A stretch of DNA of 64,000 bases from assembly GCA_017415995.1 (NCBI GenBank), contig JAFQDN010000032.1, forward strand, positions 1-64,000, read 5' to 3'. Below are positions 34,946-42,747 of this stretch, in pieces. The position numbers and the translations under genes were made by a program. Position 1 is the stretch's first letter. The number at the start of each line of letters is the position of its first letter. The notes beneath the pieces were generated by a model, which was not told the origin of the DNA, made no database searches, and saw only the letters and a program-made list of their open reading frames with translations. Source of the DNA: Akkermansia sp. (GTDB taxonomy: Bacteria > Verrucomicrobiota > Verrucomicrobiia > Verrucomicrobiales > Akkermansiaceae).

Positions 34946-37441
34946 TTATCGGAAGCTCAGGGATTTGACTTTAGCTGCCAGAGCGTCCAGTACCGTTTTG
35001 TGGGCTGCATCCACCTCTGCTGCCGTGAGGGTCTTTTTGGCATCACGGTAGAGGAAGGTGTAGGTCATGGCCTTGCGGTCTGCGGCGAGCTTCTCGCCGG
35101 TCGGGTCGCAGAATACGTCCTTGAGTCCGCAGTTGACAAGCAGCTTCTGCTTAGCGGATTCTACTGCCTTAATAATGTCGGCATGGCGTGTGGTGGCGGG
35201 AACATCCAAGGATGCATCGCGCGAGGAGCCGGGGAACTGGGGCAAATCCGCAGCCTTGAACGGAGCGGTTGCTACTTGTTGCAGTTTGCGCAGGTCGAGC
35301 TCGGCGTAATAGGTTTCCATCGGCAGACCGAGTGTGCGGCATTTAGCCAACGAGAGGCGGGCAAAGAAACCGCATGCTTGGTTGTTGATTTGGATGTCCG
35401 CACCGACGGCGGCGTTCTCACGAGCTTGTTTGGCCGGTACAAGGGTGATGGTGGCCTTGGGGACGAGGATATCCAGCACGGCGCGAATGTGCTCGAAGCC
35501 CGCACCCTCCGGCTTGGTGTTGGCCCAGCTTGCGGGGGTGAGCTTGCCGGCCATCAGGATGCCCAGCACCTCGTTTTCAATGTCTTTACCCTTGCCGCCG
35601 CCCGTGTTGCGGAACACGCGTCCGCACTCGAAGAAGCGCAGCACCTCCAGCCCTTGGTTGATGTTACGTGCTGCTACGGAGAGCAGTCCGGGTGCCAAAG
35701 AGGGGCGCAGGGTGGAGTGGTCCTCAGAGATGGGAAGGGATACGCGGATAATGTCTCCCTCCATCAGGGGCCTGATGGGCAGGGAGTTGTTGACGTCTGC
35801 AATGGTGGGGTCTATGCTTTCCGCTGCAATGAGCTTGAAGGTCTGTGCCTCCCAGAATCCGGCTCCGGCGAGTTTGCGGCTCAGAGCCATGCGGTAATCA
35901 TTGGCGCGGTCGTGCGCGCTTTCCTCCACGTAAATGGAGGTATTGGTGGCCGGTATGTTGTCAATGCCGTATACGCGTACGATTTCCTCCAGCAAGTCGC
36001 AGCTGCGCTTGAGGTCCAAGCGCCAAGGCGGGCAATCCCAAGTGTTGCGTCCGTCCGTGTTTTTGAGACCGAGGTTTTTGAGAATGCGCACGGCCTCCGT
36101 GTGCGGAATGGCGCCGTCGGTCATGACGTCCAGCTCTTTCCAGTCGAGCTGAACCTGATCAAGGGCGTAGTAGATTTTTGCCTCGCTCCCTTGTTCCAGT
36201 ACGGTGGCGTGGGGGGCGTTTTCTTCCGGCACCAAACAGGGGGCTTGTCCGCCCACCAGTACGGGCTCTGCCTTGCCTCCTGCGCATTCCAGTATAAGCT
36301 CCGTAGCGCGTGCTGCTGCACGCAGGACGTTCCACGGTGAGGTGCCGCGCTCAAAACGGTATGAGGAGTCGGACCCCAGCCCCAGTCTGCGGCCGGTAAA
36401 GCGAATGTTGCTGCGGGCAAACCAAGCGCTTTCCAGCACGATGTCGGTGGTTGCTTCCGTTACGCCGGAGTCCAGCCCGCCCATCACTCCTCCCAGTGCC
36501 AAGGCAGCGCCCGAGGCATCGGAGATGACGACGTCTTCCGTGTTGAGCGTGTATGTCTCGTTCATCAGGCTGACAAACTGTTCTCCCTCTGCTGCGCGGC
36601 GTATGTTGAGCCCTCCGGTGAGTTTGGCTGCATCAAAGGCGTGCAGGGGATGCCCCAGTTCAAAGAGGCAGTAGTTGGTGATGTCCACCACATTGTTGAT
36701 GGGGCGCAGTCCGATGGATACCAAGCGGTCCGCCAACCACTGCGGGGAGGGACCCACCTTAACACCGCTGATGCGGGTGGCTGTGTACAGCGGGCATATT
36801 TCCGGCGCACTCAGGCTGATGTAGTTGCCGGCGGGCTTGGTTTCGATGGCTCCCATGGCGGCGGAGGCGGGGTCTGCCTTCAGGCTGCGCCCGGTAATGC
36901 CGGCCAACTCCCGTGCCATGCCCCAGTGGCTCAGCAAATCCGGACGGTTGGGGGTAATCTCCAGCTCAAAGATGGTGTCGGTCTCCACGAAGGTGCATAC
37001 CGGGGTGCCGACGGCGTATTCCTGCGGGAGTATCCACAGCCCGTGTTCTTTGTCGGGCAAGCCCAGCTCAGAGGCGGAGCAGAGCATGCCCCGGCTCTCA
37101 ATGCCGCGCAGCTTGCCGTCCTTAATTTCCCAGCCTCCGGGCAGTACGGAGCCGGGCAGGGCGCAGGGTACTTTGTCCCCCACTTTGTAGTTGCTGGCTC
37201 CGCATACAATTTGGCGCAATGCGCCCTCTCCCGCATCCACCATGCATACGTTGAGGTGGTCGCTGCCCTCAACCGGGGTTTTCTCCATAACCTGTGCCAC
37301 TACTACCTTGTCCGTAGTGACTCCTCGCTCTTGGATGCCCTCTACTTCAATCCCGGCAAAGGTGAGCATGTCGGCCATCTCTTGTGTGCCGAGCCCTTCC
37401 AGGTCTATATAGCTTGAAAGCCAATTGAGTGATACGTTCAT
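34946..37441 (-). CDS. pheT: Phenylalanyl-tRNA synthetase beta subunit
   Basis: This 831-residue protein is of normal length. The N-terminal tRNA-binding and editing region includes VEGIQERGVTTDKVVVAQV and DHLNVCMVDAGEG. The B5 and core region has INNVVDITNYCLFELGHPLHAFD and GRRLGLGSDSSYRFERGT. The C-terminal ferredoxin-like anticodon domain includes LPQFPGSSRDASLDV. With PheS it forms the alpha2-beta2 enzyme that charges tRNA-Phe. The start at 37441 follows the pheS stop by 23 bases. Confidence 0.97.
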   Translation of the reverse strand: MNVSLNWLSSYIDLEGLGTQEMADMLTFAGIEVEGIQERGVTTDKVVVAQVMEKTPVEGSDHLNVCMVDAGEGALRQIVCGASNYKVGDKVPCALPGSVLPGGWEIKDGKLRGIESRGMLCSASELGLPDKEHGLWILPQEYAVGTPVCTFVETDTIFELEITPNRPDLLSHWGMARELAGITGRSLKADPASAAMGAIETKPAGNYISLSAPEICPLYTATRISGVKVGPSPQWLADRLVSIGLRPINNVVDITNYCLFELGHPLHAFDAAKLTGGLNIRRAAEGEQFVSLMNETYTLNTEDVVISDASGAALALGGVMGGLDSGVTEATTDIVLESAWFARSNIRFTGRRLGLGSDSSYRFERGTSPWNVLRAAARATELILECAGGKAEPVLVGGQAPCLVPEENAPHATVLEQGSEAKIYYALDQVQLDWKELDVMTDGAIPHTEAVRILKNLGLKNTDGRNTWDCPPWRLDLKRSCDLLEEIVRVYGIDNIPATNTSIYVEESAHDRANDYRMALSRKLAGAGFWEAQTFKLIAAESIDPTIADVNNSLPIRPLMEGDIIRVSLPISEDHSTLRPSLAPGLLSVAARNINQGLEVLRFFECGRVFRNTGGGKGKDIENEVLGILMAGKLTPASWANTKPEGAGFEHIRAVLDILVPKATITLVPAKQARENAAVGADIQINNQACGFFARLSLAKCRTLGLPMETYYAELDLRKLQQVATAPFKAADLPQFPGSSRDASLDVPATTRHADIIKAVESAKQKLLVNCGLKDVFCDPTGEKLAADRKAMTYTFLYRDAKKTLTAAEVDAAHKTVLDALAAKVKSLSFR

Positions 37442-37464
37442 TGTTGTGAAAATCTATGGGTTAA

Positions 37465-38475
37465 TTATTGGAACTGGGCAAGGAAACGTACATCGTTCTC
37501 GATGAGCAGTCGGATGTCGCGGATGCCCCAACGAATCATGGCCAAACGCTCCAAGCCTATGCCGAAGGCAAAGCCCGTGCAGCCGCTGTATAGCTGTTTG
37601 CCGGTTTCTTTGTCAATGTTTTCGAATACGGCGGGGTTAACCATGCCGCAACCTGCAATCTCAATCCAGCGCGGGGCTTGCCCGGCTGCCTGCAACAGTA
37701 CGTCGATTTCAAAACTCGGCTCGGTGAACGGGAAAAAGTGCGGGCGGAAGCGTACGGCCGTCTCGCTGCCGAACAGCGCTTTCAGGAAATACTCCAGCGT
37801 GCCTTTCAGGTCTCCTACGCTTACGTTCTTATCCACATACAGACCTTCTATCTGGTTGAAGGCGGAAAGGTGCGTGGCGTCAATGGCATCGCGTCGGAAT
37901 GCGGAGCCGGGGCAGATGATGCGCACGGGCGGTGCCTGCTTCTCCATGGTGCGGGCCTGCACGGTGCTGGTCTGCGTGCGCAGTAGCTTGCCACTGTCAA
38001 AGTAGAAGGTGTCTTTCTCGTTGCGTGCCGGGTGGTCATCCGGGGTGTTGAGGGCGTCAAAACAGTGCCATTCGTCTTCAATCTCCGGACCGTCGGACAG
38101 CGTGAATCCCATGCGCCTCAGTACGCGCACCGCCTCATCTCGCACTATGGAGATGGGGTGCAATCCTCCGCTCGGTAAGGTGGCCCCGGGCATCGTGACA
38201 TCTACCCCTGCCACGGCTGCGGCATCCAGTTCTGCCTGTAAGGCTGTTTTGCGGTCTTCCAGCGCAGCGGTGATGATGGCGCGTGCCTCGTTCAGCATGG
38301 CGCCTACGGCGGGTTTTTCCTCCTTGGGCACATTGCGCATGCCTTGCTGCACTTGCGTCAGGCTTCCCTTCTTGCCTAATATGCCTACGCGGGCATCCTC
38401 CAACCCTTTCATGTCCGTTATCTCGGCTATGCGGGCAAGAGCTTCACTCTGTACACTTGCTATCTGGTCTTTCAT
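37465..38475 (-). CDS. pheS: Phenylalanyl-tRNA synthetase alpha subunit
   Basis: This 336-residue class II synthetase catalytic subunit has an N-terminal coiled coil (about 1-85) and the helix GFTLSDGPEIEDEWHCFDAL. Motif 2 is the region SAFRRDAIDATHLSAFNQIEG and motif 3 is GFAFGIGLERLAMIRWGI near the C-terminus. It is the first gene of the pheS-pheT operon. No leader peptide or T-box is seen in the short upstream region. Confidence 0.97.
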   Translation of the reverse strand: MKDQIASVQSEALARIAEITDMKGLEDARVGILGKKGSLTQVQQGMRNVPKEEKPAVGAMLNEARAIITAALEDRKTALQAELDAAAVAGVDVTMPGATLPSGGLHPISIVRDEAVRVLRRMGFTLSDGPEIEDEWHCFDALNTPDDHPARNEKDTFYFDSGKLLRTQTSTVQARTMEKQAPPVRIICPGSAFRRDAIDATHLSAFNQIEGLYVDKNVSVGDLKGTLEYFLKALFGSETAVRFRPHFFPFTEPSFEIDVLLQAAGQAPRWIEIAGCGMVNPAVFENIDKETGKQLYSGCTGFAFGIGLERLAMIRWGIRDIRLLIENDVRFLAQFQ

Positions 38476-38490
38476 AACTGTATGTGCCGT

Positions 38491-38518
38491 ACTATACGCG
38501 CATGCACGCGAAAGTCAA
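38491..38518 (-). promoter_or_regulatory. Promoter of pheST
   Basis: On the minus strand, TTGACT (38513-38518), a 16-bp spacer and TATAGT (38491-38496). The leader is about eight bases, which leaves no room for a classical attenuator. Confidence 0.7.
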
Positions 38519-38628
38519 GCGCAAAGCCTGTCTGTACAGGGGATTTTGCGCGCTCTCTCTCCTTTCCGCTTACTTTGGTTGTTCTATGTATATTTTGTAA
38601 TCTAAATGCTACATAATCGCTTTTTTGT

Positions 38629-38657
38629 TTGACAGCCCTTCGCCTATGTGCTATAGC
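38629..38657 (+). promoter_or_regulatory. Promoter of the Sel1/ankyrin-GYF gene pair
   Basis: TTGACA (38629-38634), a 17-bp spacer and TATAGC (38652-38657). The box ends five bases before the first ATG (38663) and 14 before the next in-frame ATG (38672), so the second ATG may be the real start. Confidence 0.6.
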
Positions 38658-38662
38658 TTACT

Positions 38663-40060
38663 ATGTCTTTTATGAATGCTCCAAAACTTTCACTCGCTTC
38701 TTTAGTCTCCCTTTTGCTCACTGTTTCTTCTCCCTCTGCCGTAGCTTACACCGGCGCAGGCTCCGGTATTTTACGTGCTCAGCTGTGCTCCTCCCCGGCT
38801 GAGCTGCTCCGCGCTGCCCGTGGCGGTGATGTGGAGTCCATGCGCATTCTCGGTAAAATGCTCATTGAGGGCAACGGCGTGAAACGTGATGTCAAAAACG
38901 GTGTCAAATGGATTAAAATGGCTGCTGAACAAGGTGATTCCGGCGCTATGCTCATTATGGGCGACCTTTACCGCAAGGGCTTCGGGGTTCCTCAAGATAT
39001 GAACAAAGCCGTCGAGTATTATATTCTTGCCGATGAAAATGGTAATAAAAATGCAGCTAAGCGCATTGATAAGCTTTCTCTTAAAGAATCCCTCCCCTAC
39101 TGGGAGAAAAAAGTGGCCGACGGTAATAAAAAAGCAACTATCAAACTCATGCTCGCCCACGCCACAGGCGATGGTATCCCCAAAGATTTGGACAAAGCCA
39201 AGGACCTCTACGAGCTCGCAAAGAAAAAATGGCCCAAAGCCGCTGAAAAAGCTCTGGCCGACCTGACGGAGGAGCAAAGAACGGCTTTGCTTCCTCCTCC
39301 CCCCAAGGAAGAGCCCGTTGTGCATGATGATACAGATGACTCTGATAACTCGATTGTTCATAGATGGACGTATAATCGCATCGATAGTGAATATTATACG
39401 ATTACGGACCGAGAAGAAACCGAGTCTAACTACCGCCTTTGTATGACCAACGCAAATGCAGCCCTTAGCAAACTTCCCGGTTTGGTGAATGATATGATGG
39501 GGCTTCTGTCGACATGCGATGCAGTTTCAGCTTTTGCGCAAGCTGAAATGTTCAGATTAACATTGATGTCAAAATACAATGTATCAGCTGAGCAAATAAG
39601 CAGAAAATACGGGTATTTGATATCGGAGTATAAAGCTCATGTGATTGCTGCAATAAAATGCGCCAGTGACAATCCCGGTGCAATTTGCGCTGAGAAATAT
39701 AATGTAATGGCAGCAATCTTGACAGAGGGGTATGATGGCAAATGCTCAGATAGTCTGATGAAGAAAGCTTTTGTGGATTTTTGTGAATCATATCTTTTGG
39801 CGGCGGATGCATACCTGAGTGTGGTGAAGTCAGCTGCAGATGTGTCAGATAGCGATAAGGCTTTATATGCCGTGATTGGATACATCTCGCTAAAACGTTA
39901 CCTTAAAGCCACTCGTCCGAAGTTTGTGGATATAGCTGATTCTAAATACTATAGTGACTATATTCTAAAGGTGGTAATGCACTGTAGGCGCATTAAACGA
40001 GCCGGTTATTACGGTTCTTCTGCAATACAAGAAAGTGTTGATTTCATATTGAGTAGGTAA
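38663..40060 (+). CDS. Secreted Sel1-repeat protein, partner of the ankyrin-GYF_2 protein
   Basis: This 465-residue protein has a signal peptide (LASLVSLLLTVSSPSAVA). Residues of about 45-200 hold Sel1-like repeats (MRILGKMLIEGNGVKRDV, GAMLIMGDLYRKGFGVPQDM, MLAHATGDGIPKDLDKA) followed by an acidic/proline linker (PPPPKEEPVVHDD). The C-terminal half (about 230-465) is a helical domain with several cysteines that I do not recognise. The Sel1 part is clearly homologous to residues 30-210 of the fused protein at 51347-53695. Sel1 solenoids bind proteins, and the location is periplasmic. The start may be the ATG at 38672. The ankyrin-GYF gene follows after 18 bases, so the two form an operon. Confidence 0.8.
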   Translation: MSFMNAPKLSLASLVSLLLTVSSPSAVAYTGAGSGILRAQLCSSPAELLRAARGGDVESMRILGKMLIEGNGVKRDVKNGVKWIKMAAEQGDSGAMLIMGDLYRKGFGVPQDMNKAVEYYILADENGNKNAAKRIDKLSLKESLPYWEKKVADGNKKATIKLMLAHATGDGIPKDLDKAKDLYELAKKKWPKAAEKALADLTEEQRTALLPPPPKEEPVVHDDTDDSDNSIVHRWTYNRIDSEYYTITDREETESNYRLCMTNANAALSKLPGLVNDMMGLLSTCDAVSAFAQAEMFRLTLMSKYNVSAEQISRKYGYLISEYKAHVIAAIKCASDNPGAICAEKYNVMAAILTEGYDGKCSDSLMKKAFVDFCESYLLAADAYLSVVKSAADVSDSDKALYAVIGYISLKRYLKATRPKFVDIADSKYYSDYILKVVMHCRRIKRAGYYGSSAIQESVDFILSR

Positions 40061-40078
40061 CCTTTATTTGGTGTTTCT

Positions 40079-41626
40079 ATGTCCTTAAGCAATGTAGTAA
40101 AGATTTTGACTTGCATCATGTCACTTTTAATGTGGCATATGTCGGCAGAGGCGTATGTTCTGTTACCGGCAGCATCTCCACAAGGTTCGAACCATTTGTC
40201 CGCGAAAGATTTGGTGAATGCTATTATCCAAGGTGACCATATAGACCGCATCAGAATCTTGGCCAATAAGCCGGAGACGGATTTGAATGAAGTATATGGC
40301 ATGTGTACACCATTGGCGACGGCGGCGATGATAAGAGAAACGGACGTGGAAGTCATGCGCGTGTTGTTGGATGCCGGAGCGGATATAAATGCTACGATTA
40401 AAGATGGCGAAACTGCACTGATATGGGCAGCCCATTCCGGACATGTAGAAGGCCTCAAATACCTCTTGCGTAGAGGTGCGAACGTAAATGCTATTTGTAG
40501 TAAAGATAGTTCAGTGTATAAGGCGTTGCTGACGGTTGATCCGAATTTTTCCGGTAAGTGCAATGCATTTAATATATCATATTGCAGATTTTTTCCTGAA
40601 GCTATGCGTGCTTTGGTGGAGGCAGGAGCAGATCCTAATGATATGTACTGTTTGGATAGATTGATTCTGATATTGGAAAATGATCATGACTTTCTCAAGT
40701 TTCTTGTTGATAATGGATTCAATTTGAATATGCAGGATGAAACCGGCGAAACATTGTTGCTCCAATCCCTTATTGCAAATAAAACGGAAATAGTTGAGGA
40801 AGTTATAAAACTCGGGGCGGATGTTAATGTAGGTGCTCGGGAGGGTAACATAACGCCATTGATGCTGGCCGTGTTAAAGGAAGATAAAAAGATGGTGGAA
40901 CTGTTGCTGAAGCATGGGGCAAAGCCGGATGCTGTCGCTTCCACGGACGATACTCAAGGGATTACGGCGTTGCATCTGGCTGCGTTAAAAGGCAATTTTC
41001 ACATTGTAAAATTATTGCTCGAGCATGGAGCTACGCCGGATAAGGAGGATTCCGATGGGTTTAATGCATTTGATATCGCGACAAAGCAGGGACATGATAA
41101 ATTGGCAGAGTTCCTGAAAACGAAGGCTAAAATCCATAGGCAGAAAGCGGAACGCGAAGACTCTGAAGAGGCGGAGTACGTCATTGAGCAGGCAACATCC
41201 ACGCGATATGTTTTTTGGGGGCTGGCCGGTTGCATGGGCGTGTTGCTTTTGGTGGTGATATTATTTACTAAAAAGAAGAAGCCGGTGGTGGTATTGGGTC
41301 AGCCCCGGAAGAAGCGAGTGACCGCCGCTCCTCGCGCAGCTCGGCCCGCAGTTGCGGAACATAAGCGCCCGAAGCTTACCGTTGCCACGCCGAAACGTTC
41401 GGTAAGTCCGCCGCCCTCGCCTGTATACAGCGCCACCCCCCCGCCATTTGTCCCTGCCGCAGATGCAAAAATATACATGATAGCCATGCCGGATGGCAGT
41501 CAGGCCGGGCCATATTCATTGGATGAATTGCATTACTATCTTCTGACCGGAGTATTTACACCCTACACACCGGTATGGTGTTCAGGAATGCCGAATTGGG
41601 TTCCGCTTTCATCTATCCTGAGTTGA
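40079..41626 (+). CDS. Ankyrin repeat, transmembrane, GYF_2-domain protein
   Basis: This 515-residue protein has a signal peptide (MSLSNVVKILTCIMSLLMW, cut near AEA). About seven ankyrin repeats fill residues 45-350 (VEVMRVLLDAGADINATI, HIVKLLLEHGATPDKED). One membrane helix follows (FWGLAGCMGVLLLVVILF, about 379-396), then KKKKP, so the C-terminus is cytoplasmic. A basic, proline-containing linker leads to a GYF_2 (DUF4339) domain: MPDGSQAGPYSLDELHYYLL and PVWCSGMPNWVPL. GYF-type domains usually bind proline-rich peptides. Topology suggests a periplasmic sensor or scaffold linked to a cytoplasmic adaptor. It is homologous to the ankyrin-TM-GYF part of the protein at 51347. Confidence 0.85.
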   Translation: MSLSNVVKILTCIMSLLMWHMSAEAYVLLPAASPQGSNHLSAKDLVNAIIQGDHIDRIRILANKPETDLNEVYGMCTPLATAAMIRETDVEVMRVLLDAGADINATIKDGETALIWAAHSGHVEGLKYLLRRGANVNAICSKDSSVYKALLTVDPNFSGKCNAFNISYCRFFPEAMRALVEAGADPNDMYCLDRLILILENDHDFLKFLVDNGFNLNMQDETGETLLLQSLIANKTEIVEEVIKLGADVNVGAREGNITPLMLAVLKEDKKMVELLLKHGAKPDAVASTDDTQGITALHLAALKGNFHIVKLLLEHGATPDKEDSDGFNAFDIATKQGHDKLAEFLKTKAKIHRQKAEREDSEEAEYVIEQATSTRYVFWGLAGCMGVLLLVVILFTKKKKPVVVLGQPRKKRVTAAPRAARPAVAEHKRPKLTVATPKRSVSPPPSPVYSATPPPFVPAADAKIYMIAMPDGSQAGPYSLDELHYYLLTGVFTPYTPVWCSGMPNWVPLSSILS

Positions 41627-41769
41627 TAAGGATGGCGGATGTTCAATAGTGCAACGGAGCGATGAGGATGCAGACCTTATCGCTGAGGGGAAAGTGTTGC
41701 CTGATACCAAGGCTATTGAGAAAAACTATAAACACAGACGCTTGCTATGCTTGTACCGGAATAATAAAC

Positions 41770-41853
41770 ATTCCCTCAAGTTTTGTGTTGTTTTGGTGGT
41801 ATATTCCCTCAAGTTTTGTGCAATTTTGTGGCAGTATTCCCTCAAGTTTTGTG
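41770..41853 (+). repeat. Three 33-bp tandem repeats in a gene-free gap
   Basis: The 18-base core ATTCCCTCAAGTTTTGTG starts at 41770, 41803 and 41836, with different 15-base spacers. The surrounding gap (41627-41997, 371 bases) has no supportable gene: short frames exist on both strands, and the repeat reads as YSLKFC (plus) or TKLEGI (minus) in them. The right part holds the purQ terminator. Confidence 0.75.
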
Positions 41854-41934
41854 TATAAATGTGCTCTTATGCGTTTATAATAAGTGGTAATATGAGCAAG
41901 GTGTTTTTTGCCTTTTGACTGTGTGAAGTCAAAT

Positions 41935-41974
41935 AAAAATCCGCCGCTATTCTGCAGGCAGAACAGCGGCGGAT
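41935..41974 (-). terminator. Intrinsic terminator of the purCSLQ operon
   Basis: On the minus strand, a long stem built on AATCCGCCGCT/AGCGGCGGATT is followed by TTTTTATTT, 24 bases past the purQ stop. Confidence 0.85.
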
Positions 41975-41997
41975 TGAGGGGATAAAACGGATGCGCT

Positions 41998-42705
41998 TTA
42001 CTTGAGGGCGTCGAAAGCGCCCTTGAAGAAGTAGTAGCCCCAGCCCCATTCGGCATCGCCGGACCAATCCGGATCGTAGTGGTGGCGGGGTTTGAGGAAG
42101 CGCTCCGGGTGGGGCATAAGCCCCATGGCGCGGCCGGAGGGGTCCATGAGCCCTGCAATGCGGAGCTCGGAGCCGTTGTGGTTGTCCGCATACTGCAAGG
42201 CAACGCAGCCGGCATCCAAGTACTTTTGAGCATCACCTGGCTCGCAAACGAGGCGGCCTTCCGCATGGGCGGAGGGGAGCTCGAACTCCTCGGGGAGATA
42301 AGTGGTGAAAGGGCAATTGGGAGCTACCTTTACGAGCTTATCCCACATGCACTCAAAGCGTTCGCTCTTGTTCCAGATGAGGGAAGCCTTGGGCAGGATG
42401 CCGAGTTTGGTGAGGATTTGGAAGCCGTTGCAGATGCCGAAAAGGAAACCGCCGTTGGCGTGGTGCTTGTGCAGGGCATCGCCGAGGAAACGCTCTGTTT
42501 CCAGCTGGGCGAGGCGACCGCTCATCACGTAGTCACCATAGGAGAACCCACCGGAGAAAACCACGAGCTGAGCCTTGTCGACGTGCTGCTGTGTAGCCGT
42601 TGCAATGGGCTGTACCTGGGTGGTGAAGCCGGCGGCACGCAGTGCGCGCTCGGTTTCCACATCGCAGTTAGTGCCCGGATACTTCAGTAGTAATGCGTGA
42701 GGCAT
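41998..42705 (-). CDS. purQ: FGAM synthase glutaminase subunit
   Basis: PurQ (235 residues) is a class I glutamine amidotransferase that feeds ammonia to PurL. It begins MPHALLLKYPGTNCDVETERAL. The catalytic cysteine lies in FGICNGFQILTKLG (about residue 98), and the His/Glu pair in LMPHPERFLKP. It is the last gene of the operon, 42 bases after purL. Confidence 0.96.
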   Translation of the reverse strand: MPHALLLKYPGTNCDVETERALRAAGFTTQVQPIATATQQHVDKAQLVVFSGGFSYGDYVMSGRLAQLETERFLGDALHKHHANGGFLFGICNGFQILTKLGILPKASLIWNKSERFECMWDKLVKVAPNCPFTTYLPEEFELPSAHAEGRLVCEPGDAQKYLDAGCVALQYADNHNGSELRIAGLMDPSGRAMGLMPHPERFLKPRHHYDPDWSGDAEWGWGYYFFKGAFDALK

Positions 42706-42747
42706 AATGAGAAATTAAGAGTTATGAGTTACGGGGTCGGAAATGAA

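Noticed and set aside
41770..41853. CRISPR-like look of evenly spaced repeats
   Set aside because: Repeats of 18 bases with 15-base spacers and only three units do not fit a CRISPR array, and there are no cas genes.
41649..41858. 69-codon frame containing the 33-bp repeats (plus strand)
   Set aside because: No ribosome-binding site, promoter or homology is apparent, and the minus strand is equally open. It was kept only as a repeat.
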